Source of the DNA: Zingiber officinale
Lineage: Eukaryota; Streptophyta; Magnoliopsida; Zingiberales; Zingiberaceae
Assembly (NCBI RefSeq): GCF_018446385.1
Contig: NC_055994.1
Coordinates: 36,996,868 to 37,060,867, forward strand
Direction of reading: 5' to 3'
DNA length: 64,000 nucleotides
In this document: positions 34,274 to 45,474 of the stretch, one piece after another
Layout of the letters: each line of letters begins with the position of its first letter
How positions within the stretch are numbered: the stretch's first letter is position 1
The notes under the pieces: model-generated
Told to the model about the DNA's origin: nothing
What the model saw: only the letters and a program-made list of their open reading frames with translations
Databases searched by the model: none
Position numbers and translations under genes: made by a program

Positions 34274-35904
34274 TGTAAGGAACTAGGGCGCTAAACACGC
34301 AAAAGTACAGTAGAAAATATCTAGTTCCTCTAAAAGATCCATGCTAAAGGAAAAATATATATACTAAATTTTACATGAGAGGGTTATACCTTTGATGCGG
34401 GTACTCGATCTCTCGACAACTAGGATCTCAGCACGATCACGTGTCTGTGCCTCTTTCAGTATCCACACGAACATAAGAAAATGGAGAAGACCAACACTCA
34501 AGGTTGTGCTAGCAACCCTCTAGTGAGTTTCGGCCAAAGAAAGGGAGGAGAGGAAGAAGAATGAAAAATCATCCTAAAAAATGAGAGAGAAAAATGCTCT
34601 TGTACTTCATCTAATGAAAATACTTAATGAGCATTAATTCACTTAATGAGACTTAATGAGCATTAACACTCCATTAAGGCCATTTTGAAACTCTTCATTT
34701 TGAATTCAATTTTCAAAATTGAATGAATTTTAAAATTAACTCTTCATTAATCCTCTTTAGTGAATGAATTCACTTGAGTCTAACTCAAGTCTAATTCGGA
34801 TTAAATTGAATCCATATGGTTGGATTCACTTGAGTCTAACTCTATTATTCTAATCTGAATATGTCAATCATCTCATAATTGACTCTTAGAGGTAATACTA
34901 ACAATCTCCCACTAGCTCAAGTGTCAATCACTAAAATAATCCCCTCCAATGGTTCATCACATTTTAGTCAAACTAAAATGAACCTATCTCTAAATCAATA
35001 TGTTTTTTGTGTGTGACCAAATAGTTTCTCGTAATGTTGGCAATATCTTGAAAACTATTTTAGATACATAAGTAATGAGTGACATCTAATAAAGCAGCAT
35101 TGCTAACCAAGTAACAAGAATGTCGAGATCCGACTTAACCTTTTCGTGGCTATTATCTTGTATGACTCAGTCTTTTTATCCATGATATCTAGATTGATCG
35201 ATGAGGTATAGACTGTGTCTTCCTCTTATAAATCTTTGTGTTTCTTGATCTCGAAGTAGACACACTCAATCAAATAAGCTCAATATCTCATATTAACTCA
35301 TATGAGCATAGTTATGCTTTCTTGTGTCCTACTAATCAAGGGGCCCACAAATATCACTTCCGTCATATGGAAGGAATAGATCTCATCTACATCACTCACA
35401 TCCCTCTATATAACTCATTGTATACCTAGTGATCGACTTTATAGTCTACCCTATTACAGGTGGCATTTGACGATACCAAAGTATATAACTCCTTATGTAG
35501 GGAACCATAGTAACTTCAGGTCTAAGGACTATTCATACCAATAGTCATATGAGAACATTTTTGACACTCATATAACGATCCATGAAACATTTCATGGTGG
35601 GTCATTCAGTATATATTCTCTAATATATACTCATGTGTCAACTTGATATCTCGTATCCATGACTTGTGAGATTAAGTCATCCATTGACCTACATGCTAGC
35701 CTCAATGCATTAATATTATCCTTGTATATTAATACTTAACTAGGAATAGTTTAGAGTAGTGTTCTATATATATCTACATATTTCACTATCAATTCAACCA
35801 ATTGATGTTGTAGATTAGATTCTACTACCCTAAGACATTATTATACTTATTTATTTAGCACTGAATTAAAATAGATATAATAATCAGCCTTGCCTTTATT
35901 AACT
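34274..35904 (-). repeat. Copia C 3' LTR, left part
   Basis: On the + strand this starts TGTAAGGAACTAGGGCGC. It aligns through its length with solo LTR N (58825-60592). It is interrupted at 35904 by the CACTA transposon (duplication ACT) and finishes at 46554-46622. At 34901-34925 there is an internal copy of an LTR/polypurine-tract junction (TAATACTAACA followed by ATCTCCCACTAGC) that N lacks. Confidence 0.8.
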
Positions 35905-36200
35905 CACTACAAGAAAAATCCTCATAGACATCGGTTTTCCACCGCTATCTATTACATTTTCGACCGATGTCTATGAAGGCGATGTAAAAGGTCTGCCATT
36001 TTAGACATCGGGTTATAACCGGTGTAGTATCACTTAACGACATCGAGTGTAAAACCGATGTAATATTATATGTTAATAACACCAGTTTTGGCAGCAGTAT
36101 ATGACCGATGTAATATTAGTTAATGACACCGATTTTGCAGCGGTGGAAAACCGATGTAATATCAGTATTATTTAACGACACAAATTTAATTTTTGAAATA
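35905..36200. repeat. CACTA left terminal and subterminal repeats
   Basis: Terminal inverted repeat at 35905-35934, then about ten units of 'gacatcggtttt', 'accgatgtaatat' and 'cgatgtctatgaa' in both orientations to about 36200. These are the usual transposase-binding layout of CACTA elements. Confidence 0.85.
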
Positions 36201-36450
36201 GTGAAAAACCAATATCATCACCAAGCAAATCATAAAATTAAGTTAATATTATTAATTCACTAAGAAAATCATAAATAAAAATTCACCGATGTATCTAAAC
36301 ACACCAAGTCAATATCCATATAACCAACACATAAATATTCTTCTTACAACATACAAAAGATAAAAGATATTGTGCACATCAAGTCAGTATCCACAAATTA
36401 CACATAACTATTCTTCTTACAACATCAAAAGGTAATAGATAGTACACAAA
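36201..36450. other. CACTA internal spacer
   Basis: A near-duplicate sentence ('acaaatattcttcttac' and 'cacatcaagtcagtatcca') occurs twice, 36300-36360 and 36370-36425. No coding potential seen. Confidence 0.4.
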
Positions 36451-36722
36451 TATTCTTCTTACTGGTGCCGACGTTATCCTTCTTGCTCTGTGCAGAGATT
36501 TAACTAAATCTTCCCCAATAGTTTTATTTGTTAATAGACAATTCTCTTTATCTATTACTGGATGGGCACCTCTGCTTGTTTGATGTCCTGAGGGTGACAA
36601 CTGATTGGTGATTCTTTGTAAAGGAGGCCTCCATCTTAAAGGAGCCACTGTAGGCTTTGGGAACTTTGCAACATCCTTCTTGGTTGTCCTCTCACTATTT
36701 AATTGATTCTCCAGTTCTCTTA
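36451..36722 (-). pseudogene. Captured kinesin-14-like tail fragment
   Basis: On the minus strand an exon-like frame begins after a splice acceptor (TTCAAG at 36723-36728) and reads VRELENQLNSERTTKKDVAK, then RWRPPLQRITNQLSP, VIDKENCLL and RARRITSAPVRRI. The 'VRELENQL..ER' segment followed by a basic 'RPPLQRI[ST]N', a 'KEN' box and an 'RARR.S.AP' end is the pattern I know after the motor domain of plant kinesin-14 proteins. The frame has no stop for about 90 codons. No motor domain is present. Assignment is from pattern memory only. Confidence 0.5.
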
Positions 36723-36868
36723 CTTGAATAGAATAAAATAGTCAATATGGATATAAAGCAGTTTGTTGCTTACATAAGGGAAATTAAAGATATTGTAAAT
36801 TCTACTCAAATAGAGATTGAGAATGAGATAAGTAATCTTTTACTGATAATTTTTACTTGTTTGCTTAG

Positions 36869-37443
36869 TTTCTTTGATCTGCACATTTGAAATAATTTGT
36901 TATAAGACAACTGATTTATACAAAAGCTCTGCTAGTGAAACTATAAAAGTCAATTCATCTGTAAATTCAAAAGGTGTTCAAATTTCAAATTTAATTGCAA
37001 ACAACCGAGCATGCACTACTTCATCAGCAGCTAAGTATGATAGCAAACCTGTGAATACAAGAACCCAATCAAATGGATGCACCAGTAGATGTTCCTCCCA
37101 CTCTATAGGAGTTGCTGAAAATGGGCACTATAACTCTGATTTAGCTTCTTTTCGAGAATCTGATTATGGAATTACAAGAGAAACTACTCTAGCAAGCTCA
37201 AAAGGTGGGTTCCAATCGTCAAAAAACCATAGTGTGCTTTCTGATTCAGGGGCAGCTCCAACTCCCACAGTGGAAACTCTGGAAATTACTTGTAAGAAAG
37301 AACAAGTAGTCGAATGCTTATTGCCCCGTGGACTAGTAACTTCTGGAAATATATGTTTTTTAAATGCAACAATGCAAGGACTTCTCTCCTGTCCTCCGTT
37401 TGTTCAACTTTTGCAGGAGTTAAGGAATCAAAATATCTCAAAG
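36869..37443 (+). pseudogene. Captured UBP24-like ubiquitin protease fragment
   Basis: A single exon between an acceptor (TTGCTTAG, ends 36868) and a donor (AAG then GTCTGA at 37444). It is open for about 190 codons. The first 140 are Ser/Thr-rich linker. The end is the start of a USP catalytic domain: LLPRGLVTSGNICFLNATMQ followed by LLSCPPFVQLLQELRNQN, with the catalytic cysteine in GNICFLN. That spelling is typical of plant UBP24. The rest of the domain (His and Asp boxes) is absent. It would remove ubiquitin in a whole protein; here it can at most make a short peptide. Confidence 0.8.
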
Positions 37444-39780
37444 GTCTGAATCACTTGAACCACTATACCAGCTCTCATGTAGTCTTTATCTTTTTATAAT
37501 CTATTTCTTATTTCTAAACAGGCGCTAAACTTAAAATATTTTTTCAGCCAAAATGTTAAGAGGCGGGCCCATATAGCAGACTGGACCAACACAAATTGGT
37601 TGGAAAGACTATACAAATCATCCACTAAAAACAAAAAACATCCCATTCCATCCATTCCCCTTTAAAAAAATGCCACGAATTAATATAAAATATCTATAAA
37701 TATTATAGTAGTTATAATTTGATAATCAAAATTAATATAACATTAATTTTTAATAGTTATTATAGTTGTTATAAAATTATAATAATGATAACAATTACAA
37801 TTTTGTAACTACTACAATATTAATATATAATTGCTATAACGTGATGTGAAATCCTCACAAACATACTCAATTGGTTAGAGAATGATATATTTATTATAAT
37901 GAAATAAGGATCAATTCATGATAGGTGTCTAGAAGATAATCTCATGATTTATCTCTTTTTATATAAGTTAGAGACAAATTGTGAAAGTATATGGAATCAC
38001 TGTAATCATCTTTTTAATATTTGAGCCAAAGATAAGGAGGACAATTCTATTGATTATAGGACAAATCATTTTATTTGGGGGAACTGAACTCTTCACATGC
38101 TTTATGGTGAAGTCATTGGATGGCAGTGTCCTACAGCAAAGTCTACTCAGTTGACTTTCTTTCTTATTTGAAAGAAAGTGATCTAGATTCCATGATCACA
38201 TTTAGGCAGAACAATAAGACATCATAATCATGGAATGCTGACTAAAAAAGGTGCTAATCTTCATCCACGTCTACTAGTTTTGCTTTTGAATGAAATACTT
38301 GTGCATTCGGTGACAAGGCCTTGTGCAACTCACCTTGCATTTTAAAACAGAGTTTTATGATCATCTTGCGAGTAACACAATTCTTGAAAGTGAAGATTAG
38401 TCGTTAATTAGCAGTTCTTGAGATCGTCTCACTTTGCGGCTCACCTTCTGAACGAATCCTTATTCTCTTTACATTTGCTCTGCAATGAGAAAGTCTACAT
38501 TGACTTGGTTAGTACAAGAGATTAAATTAAAACGTGACAAAGTCAGAACAAATAAATCAGAGGAGGATGGCTAAGTCAAAATAATATCAATATCATCCAA
38601 CAAAGATAACAAAAAAAATTGTAAAACGATGATGTGCTAGAGAGATTTTGACGAGATCTGCAAAAGCATGAGTAATTGAAGTTTGCATAAGAAAAATTAC
38701 TAAGAAAAGCTCTAGCATTGCAATTCTAATCAAGCACAGAGTTTCTGATTCTTGACGAGAAAATTATGTTAAATGATCATACATTTCAAGTAGTTTCTTT
38801 TTAACAACTTTTTGCTAAAAATTAACTATGGTGATAAGTGGCCTCTGTCGTTCCTTAACCGTAGGTTAAAATTATAAATCTGCAACAGGAATAGATTGGT
38901 TTATAATATTAAGTGTAGTAACCGGAGGTTAAAATTCAGTTGATAATGGGTGGCTCTCATGTAGTCTTTATTGTCTTCTCAGAAAATGGGATAATATGAA
39001 AGAGTACCAAAGAATTAACAAGAGATTAATAGAAGTGAACTGATGAAAGTTAAGACTACTGATTTACGAAGGAAAAACATACTCATACAGAGGATCCAAA
39101 TGTAGAAAAATAGGAATAAACATTACAATAGAATTCTTACAAACACAGGAAAATAGGAACAATAATTAAAATTAAATTGTTAATCACATCAAAAGGTCCA
39201 AACCAATTCAAGTTTATCCAGTACTGCATATAATACAAATAATCATTTAAGTAATCTTCATCATGAAATCTTTGTAAACATGAAACGCTTATAAGTAACA
39301 TCATAATAGAAAAAGTTTTTCTGATAGGCTTTCAAGCTTAAAGCATAAAGCAAGTTGAACTCGCATGCAGGTCTTGTATAAACAAGCATAACATAAAAAT
39401 TTATTTGGTACTAACATTATGCCTGATAGAAACAATATGTCGAAACATAAGGTACTAAAAGATGGTTCCAGATAACAGGCGGTTGACCCACAGCCCAACA
39501 CCTAGCCAAAGGCTCAGACAATCACCATTAAAATAATATTACAATAGAGGAGAATATTAAATTAAGAATTACTAATATCATCTTTTAGAGCAATGTTGAA
39601 ACACCATCTTCTTCAAAATGTTGCTAAATCTTGAATTGTGATTGAGCCTAAAGATTATTCTCATATTTCAAGTTGATACTACACCAAAGGAATAAGCAAA
39701 GAGTGATACAACATGCTAGTATGAAAAACAATCTAAAACATAGATTTAAATAGCTTAGATTTCATTGCCAACAACTAGCC
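37444..39780. other. CACTA internal region without recognised coding sequence
   Basis: AT-rich sequence. Short ORFs (for example 39301-39501, minus) show no domain. Some of it may be captured intron sequence: 37450-37560 follows directly from the UBP24-like donor. I see no further gene fragment. Confidence 0.4.
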
Positions 39781-40214
39781 AGCGCATCTGAGTGCAATGT
39801 GTTCACATACCTCCTTTATGGTCGCCTCAACCTTCTTATTGTGTTGCTGCTCTGATACTCCCCAAACAGCCTGGGGCGGGGCTGTGGTATACATGAGTAT
39901 ACCAACAGGTTCCAGTGACCTGCTACATTTTATGATGAGACAACCAAGCTACATAATAAACAAGAGAGAACTTGAAGACTCAACATAAAATTATAATATT
40001 CTCCAAGTAACCTTTACCACCGATTATTTAGCTTACGAGATGGTAACTCGTCCCAACAGTTATGTCATGTTAGAAGACAATCCCAAGTATTGGAAGTTAT
40101 CAGAACAAAAAAGACGATAGTAAGGGATACATACCACTAGCACATGACAAAGAATTTCCAAGTTACAAAAACTATAATCAATCTGCAACACATTAAACAA
40201 GAAACGAATCCCAC

Positions 40215-40397
40215 CTTTCTATTTGCAATTGCTCCAAAAGTTAATTGTTTAGGCTCCCCACCAGACGGGTTTAAAACATGGAGTTCATCATCCCTGACAT
40301 ATGCAAGCATGCTTCCATCTGGTGATAGATGCGGGTCAATAATTGGCGAGCTAGCACAACATGTAAGCTTGAGCTATGGCTATAAGCCTGATATTTC
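40215..40397 (-). pseudogene. Captured dipeptidyl-peptidase fragment, exon 2
   Basis: On the minus strand, between acceptor TTTCTAG (40398-40404) and donor GTGGGATT (40214). It reads EISGL, stop, P, stop, LKLTCCASSPIIDPHLSPDG, then SMLAYVRDDELHVLNPSGGE and PKQLTFGAIANRK. This is the beta-propeller start of plant dipeptidyl-peptidase IV-like (prolyl oligopeptidase family, S9B) proteins. Two in-frame stops make it a pseudogene. It continues the exon at 40611-41204. Confidence 0.85.
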
Positions 40398-40610
40398 CTA
40401 GAAATATACCTGATGAAACAGATAGCGATCACTTAATATATCATAATCAAAGAAGAAAGTTTAAGATCAACAGGTAGAAAGGCATGCAGAATAGCTACTT
40501 GTGATGAAGCATTTTAATGTTCAAAACAGAAATTGCTTCAAATAAAATTGACCTATTAGTTGAATGTCAACACTTGCTCATTAAATCAGGAAATAGGGCA
40601 GAGCACATAC

Positions 40611-41204
40611 CCCATTTGGCAATGGCACCATGATAGTGGGCTTCCCTAGAGCGGAGCAAGAAGAGGACGTCGACCTCGATTTCCACTCGTACCTCGTGAC
40701 TCCCAATCCCCTCTCCCTTGACCTCTCTCGCCTCAGCTTCTCTTCAGCCGAGAGATTACTCTCATCGAGGCCGCCTCCATCAGGCAGGCAAATCACAAGC
40801 TCCTGCCGCCATGAGGCAACGTCAAAGGCGAAGACTTTACGGTGGAGGGTACCATCGGGGCTGAAGAGATAGGAGATCAAGCGCCCATCGGGGTTGAAGC
40901 TGATGGAAGAGGGAGTGACGTATCCCGGAAGAGGGTACTGGACGATCTACTTCACGGGAAAGAGGAAAGAGTCTTCCTCGAAATCAGTAAGGGGCATCTC
41001 GGCTTCGCAGTGGTGCGGCTTCTTCGAAAAAGTCTCCTTCTCGTCGTCCTCCGCGGTCGCCTTGTCCTGCATCAAGAATGGAAGATATGCAGGGGGAGAG
41101 GAAGGGCCGGAGAGGTCGCTGGAACAAGAAGGAGTCGTCGGGCGTCGAACCCTAGGAGTTCGGATGGCGATCAGATCGGGGAAACGAGGGGATCTAGCTC
41201 TCAC
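40611..41204 (-). pseudogene. Captured dipeptidyl-peptidase fragment, exon 1
   Basis: Starts MRARSPRFPDLIAIRTPR (41204) and runs with one in-frame stop (40944-40946) to a donor at 40610 (G then GTATGTG). After the stop: IVQYPLPGYVTPSSISFNPD, GRLISYLFSPDGTLHRKVFA, LPDGGGLDESNLSAEEKLRR and ERGLGVTRYEWKSR. This matches the N-terminus of plant DPP IV-like serine peptidases, which cleave X-Pro dipeptides. The catalytic hydrolase domain is not captured. The stop is explained by one C-to-T change of a glutamine codon. It shares a captured block with exon 2 and lies 5 bp from the small ORF on its right. Confidence 0.88.
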
Positions 41205-41208
41205 TTCA

Positions 41209-41412
41209 CTAATATAGTAATGGTTCTAGGACCTCCTTGGAGCGGAGAAAGAAGGACCAGTACTCCTGCACCTTATCCCACATGCTCGATCCCATCTTAA
41301 GGTTCATTGTCCGCTTGCCTTTCACTTCCGCCGAGCCCATCACCCACACGAACCAGTAGACCGCGACAGCGCCGACGATCACCGTCATCCACATCTCCAT
41401 CGAGAGATTCAT
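41209..41412 (-). CDS. Captured small membrane-protein ORF (unknown)
   Basis: A 67-codon ORF starting MNLSMEMWMTVIVGAVAVYW, with one hydrophobic segment (about residues 8-25) followed by a basic stretch and MWDKVQEYWSFFLRSK. It has the look of the first exon of a small plant transmembrane protein, but I do not recognise the family. GC-rich base use like the dipeptidyl-peptidase exon next to it and unlike the AT-rich surroundings. Its natural 3' end is probably missing. Confidence 0.45.
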   Translation of the reverse strand: MNLSMEMWMTVIVGAVAVYWFVWVMGSAEVKGKRTMNLKMGSSMWDKVQEYWSFFLRSKEVLEPLLY

Positions 41413-41524
41413 TGCTCGTCTTTCAAATGGTAACTCCTAAAAGGAGGATGCGGAGGATTAGAGTTTCAATTTATGGTGGGCGAGGAGAAGCCCAAAAGAA
41501 ATCACGCTAAGAAAGTCCACCAGA

Positions 41525-41680
41525 ATTTTGGTTCATAGACACCGGGTTTTAAAAACCGCGGTTAAAATTGATGTCTATTAATGAAAAAAAGGTACTCATA
41601 GACATCGGCTAAAAAAACCGGTGTCTATGAGCGAAAATCTGCGCTCATAGACACCGGTTTTTGGAAAAACCGGTGTAAAA
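41525..41680. repeat. CACTA right subterminal repeats
   Basis: Units of CATAGACACCGG(TTTT) and ACCGGTGTCTATGAGC in both orientations, interrupted at 41680 by Copia L and completed at 46478-46550. Confidence 0.85.
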
Positions 41681-42145
41681 TGTTGGAGCAATCCCAATGG
41701 TCCGCGGGACCATGTGTTTTGGTGTTTGGGCAAAGGGTTTAAGTTAGGATTACCCTCGTTATTTGATATGTGTACTTGAGTTGTGCAGGACTGCAGGTGA
41801 CACATGTGACTCAGGTTGACGGCTTCGGGTCCGGTGAAGGATGGAGCATCCGAGGGACCGTGGACAAGGCAGCAAGGACAAGGGCCGAGGGAAGCAACTT
41901 CGAGGCATACGCGAAGGATGGCATCGGGGACGAGCCGCGGGCTTGGATGCATCCGAGGGACGAGAGCCAAAGGAAGTAGGCTTGAAGGCAAGAGGTCAAG
42001 GCTGCAAAGAAGAGTCAAATGAGTCGTGAGGGTACGAGTGCATGAGAGATTGTACTCGGAGTAAAATTCTAGCTTTAGGGTTTTACTGTAGTGGCACTGC
42101 AGCAGTACTGTAGCGCACTGTAGCAGTTACTATAGCATACTGTAG

Positions 42146-42250
42146 CAGTCGACTGGTGTATGGACCAGTCGACTGATGCACTGTAGCAGAGAGCCGTTGA
42201 GATAGCCGTTGGGCTGGCACCAGTCGACTGGTGCCGATACCAGTCGACTG
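42146..42250. repeat. Two CAGTCGACTG pairs in L 5' LTR
   Basis: CAGTCGACTG at 42146 and 42166, and at 42221 and 42241: both pairs exactly 20 bp start to start. Around and between them are copies of 'cactgtagcag'. They precede the TATA box by about 40 bp. Confidence 0.9.
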
Positions 42251-42287
42251 GTAATGGGCAAATCAGGTTCTGATTTGTTCCAAGCTC

Positions 42288-42293
42288 TATAAG
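42288..42293 (+). promoter_or_regulatory. TATA box of L LTR
   Basis: TATAAG within CTCTATAAGAAGG; the same word occurs in the 3' LTR near 46052. A candidate promoter by position and spelling only. Confidence 0.55.
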
Positions 42294-42713
42294 AAGGAGC
42301 TTGGTATGGCCAGCCAAGGCGACGAAATTAGACTTGGTTAAAGCCTAATTAGTAGTCACCAAAGTGCTCAAGGTTCTCTTGTGTCCAAGTGTTCTTGGTT
42401 GGAGTTGTGGTGAGGTTTCTCCACCCACAAGGAGGTTGAGCTAGCCGGAGTTTGCCGGGGACTAATCCACCGACGGATTGAGGGATCGTCCATCTTACGG
42501 ACACGCCGTGGTGTAGGAGCAAGTTATCTCCGAACCACGTAAACGAACGTCTTAGCGGTTTGCTCTCTTGTTCTTGTATTTGTATTTAGCTTTCATATTT
42601 GTGTTGTATTATTTGTATTCCGCTGCACAACTAACAAATACGCAGAAAGCGATCAATTTGGGGGTGCCGTCCATTCAACCCCTCTTCAAGCCGGCCACCG
42701 ATCCTCCAACAAG

Positions 42714-42725
42714 TGGTATCAGAGC
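42714..42725 (+). other. L primer-binding site (tRNA-iMet type)
   Basis: TGGTATCAGAGC, two bases after the LTR end. Confidence 0.92.
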
Positions 42726-42766
42726 GAGGACGCTCTTCGTTGGACTAACCGCCAAGGAAGCACAAG

Positions 42767-44377
42767 ATGACCGGCTTGATAGAACCGCCAAAGTTTGAAG
42801 GAGGAAGTCTTGGGGACATCACATTTTGGATGATGAAGATGGAAGTCTTCTTCGACACGAATTGGGATACAATGATGGTGATCAAGTACCCGTTCGAAGT
42901 CCCAAGAGACAAGAAGGGAAAAAGGCTCCGACCACGACATTGGACGGAAGAGCAAACCACACGATCGGAGGCAAATTCAAAGGTAATATCTATATTGATT
43001 GATATTTTACCTAATCATGTGATAAATGGTGTAGGTGAGTATTAGAACGCCCATGAGTTGTGGAGCAAGGTGAAGATGGTTCTACAAGAAGAACCTAAAC
43101 CTACACAAGAAGAAGAAGAACCCAAGGAGATGGGTTTAATTGCTCAAGTTGAGAAGGAGCAAACGGAAGTTGAGCCATGCTCAACATCTGAGGAGGAGAA
43201 GGAAGATGAGATATCATCAACATCCTCAAGAATTGAAGAAGAATCCAAGACAAGTGAAGAGGATGAAGAAGAGGTCTTGGAAGAGGTCAATTTAGCAAGC
43301 ACCTCCACCGAAGTGAAGTCAAAGAACAACATAACTTGCTTCGGTTGCAAGGAGAAAGGACACTACAAGAGTAGATGTCCTATGGGTAAGAAGAAGGTAA
43401 TTCCTAAACTCAATCAAGTTATTTTAAATGCTAACATGGGTGGTAGGAATGAAGAAACCCAAAAGAAGAGGATGCACATTGTGTGCTTCACATGTGGAAT
43501 GAAGGGTCACTTCCACACCAAATGCCCAAAGAAGAAGGAGCTTAAGAAGCTTGCACATTTAAAGAAATGGGAGAAGAAGAAGAGGGGCTCAAATCAAGGG
43601 GGAGCTTCAAGGGTAAGGGAGGTATACCCTAATTTGAAATATAATTCAAATTTAAATTCTTATATTCCCATGCATGCTAGGAAAAATAATGATTATCATT
43701 ATGTAGCAATGAAAATTTTTGGATTTAAATATCATGATAGGAGTAGGGTAAATGTTGATCATAACCCTAGGAGACCTATGCATGATAGACCTAGGCAAGT
43801 TAAATTCTCATTACCTAAGGAGAAGAAGGTAATAGAGAACCAAGGCATTAATCCCAAGAAGGGGAGACATATGCCTAGAAAGGGTAGGTCTAGGAATGTC
43901 CAAGGTGGACATGTTGACTCTAGGTTTAGGAACCTAGAAAGGGAGAATCAAGCTTTGAAGGCAAAGCTTGATGGTTTGGAGAAATTCCTTAAGAGATTCA
44001 CTATTGGATCTAAAGGATTAAATATGGTGTTGGGTAGTCAAAGACCAAACAATGATAGATCGGGCTTGGGATACCGATATAGTCCCTCTAAGGTCAAAAG
44101 GAGATCATGTGCTAGGGTGGCACATGATAAGGGCAAGGGAGAGTCATCCAAGGTCAATAAAAAGAAATATGCTAGGGTTGCATATGATTATGGCAAGGAT
44201 GATGTGTCCAAGGTCAAGAAGATAAGGAGATCTTCTAAAGGACATCATTGTGGTTTGGTCACAATAGATGAGTCACCTAGGGAGGTGACTAAGGTAAAGA
44301 GCTCTAGGGGGAGCTCCAAGAGTCAATTTGGGATCCATGGCCAATGGATCTCAGGTGGGTTCTACTTGGGGGTTTAG
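42767..44377 (+). pseudogene. L gag (one stop)
   Basis: A 537-codon gag with a single in-frame stop (43043-43045). N-terminus: MTGLIEPPKFEGGSLGDITF and a WTEEQTTRSEANSKV segment. Then the typical HELWSKVKMVL, an acidic stretch (Glu/Ser-rich, 43080-43300), two zinc knuckles CFGCKEKGHYKSRC and CFTCGMKGHFHTKC with all Cys/His present, a basic region, a coiled coil (about 43925-44000) and FTIGSKGLNMVLGSQRPNND followed by SGLGYRY. It would form the particle and bind RNA through the knuckles. Downstream of the stop 439 codons are open. No protease motif follows. A stop at the same place in other genomic copies would indicate a fixed trait rather than decay. Confidence 0.88.
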
Positions 44378-45460
44378 AGGAGCCATGGAGTGTTCCAAAT
44401 GGTTTAGAGACAGACTTGAGTCTCAAACCTAGGGATTTGGCACACATGGATTATATTTCATGTAAGGAAATATGACATTTGGGGTCATATAGCATGATAA
44501 TTGATTTTGGATGTATAAATACCATATAAATCAATGCTAGGGATGCATTGTGGGTTGGTATGGGTAAATACATCAAGAGGAAGCCAAAACTAGGACTTTA
44601 GGTCAAGGTTCAATTGAACCATTTAGCTAGTTTTGGATTTTGTGTCAATCTTGGGATTGGTGATAGATACATTTTGTAATGTATTTTTCCCAAGTAGACA
44701 ATGGTACAATAGACCTCTCCACAAAATTTGGGGATTTTTGGAGGTCTAGAGAATTTCTGGTGCATTTCTGAAATTGGCCTGAAAAGGTTGATTTTTTCAT
44801 AAATAGGGTACCAGTCGACTGGTACAGATACCAGTCGACTGGTAACAATGTTTTTGAGCACAGAATGGTTCTGTAAGCTCATTTTGACGAGGGCAGTCGA
44901 CTGGTACCGACACCAGTCGACTGGTAACAGTAGATTTCGATCACAGAATGCTTCTGTAAGGTTCTGTCGAAGGGGGCAGTCGACTGGCACTTAGGGCAGT
45001 CGACTGATACCAGCCTGAAAGTGTTTTTCAGCGCTGTTCTTGACCATGTCAACTCATTTAGATGTATGGGATCAATGGGGGATAAATACATGAGTTTAAG
45101 GTCAATTTGGATGATAAGTTTTCAACAATTGGGATATTGTTGGATGTTAGGCAAAGGGGGAGAAGTAAGGTTTAATTGAGAAAACCTTAAGTTCCTTTGC
45201 GTAGGGGGAGCCTTGGGATAGGTTCTTAAAAAGCCCTATGATAAAATCCTAGCTCAATGGGGAGCTTAGGTGTAGGGAGAGCCTTGTGATAGGTTCCAAT
45301 GCTTGGTGCATTGTTTCGACGGTTGCCAAGTGTGTAGCCTTGGCAATGTAAGTCCATTCGGCGGTTGCCAAGTGTGAAGCCTTGGCAACGTAAGTCCATT
45401 TGTTATTAGCATTGTTATTTACTATTTGTTTTCCCTAACTTAAACGTATTGCCAAACACC
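44378..45460 (+). repeat. L 3' internal region with three CAGTCGACTG pairs
   Basis: Non-coding. CAGTCGACTG occurs at 44812/44832, 44894/44914 and 44977/44997: three pairs, each exactly 20 bp, and successive pairs about 82-83 bp apart with a shared 'cacagaatg.ttctgtaag' spacer. Another local repeat, 'ggttgccaagtgtgtagcc', occurs at about 45313 and 45363. The minus-strand ORFs here are artefacts. Confidence 0.85.
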
Positions 45461-45474
45461 AAAAAGGGGGAGAT
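45461..45474 (+). other. L polypurine tract
   Basis: AAAAAGGGGGAGAT immediately before the 3' LTR. Confidence 0.9.

Larger units (their letters stand above)
41681..42711 (+). repeat. L 5' LTR
   Basis: TGTTGGAGCAATCCC at the start, CCTCCAACA at the end. It differs from the 3' LTR by scattered transitions and by short indels in the 'ctgtagcag' region (42095-42140). Palindrome pairs at 42146-42250, TATAAG at 42288. The ORFs at 41596-42029 and 42568-42798 lie within or across it and are not genes. Confidence 0.9.

Noticed and set aside
39797..39988. Possible further captured exon (minus strand near 39815-39990)
   Set aside because: A donor-like GTATGTG follows a readable stretch, but the frame fits no part of dipeptidyl peptidase that I know and has stops upstream. 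Not supported.
40611..41204. Functional dipeptidyl-peptidase gene at this locus
   Set aside because: Three in-frame stops, no catalytic domain, and enclosed between CACTA termini with a target duplication.
40842..41300. 152-aa plus-strand ORF and its neighbours
   Set aside because: Antisense to the dipeptidyl-peptidase exon, whose protein similarity is clear on the minus strand. GC-rich DNA opens the opposite frames.
41596..42029. 140-aa minus ORF and overlapping plus ORFs, repeated at 45435-45823
   Set aside because: Both copies lie in the two LTRs of Copia L; no family resemblance and frames on both strands.
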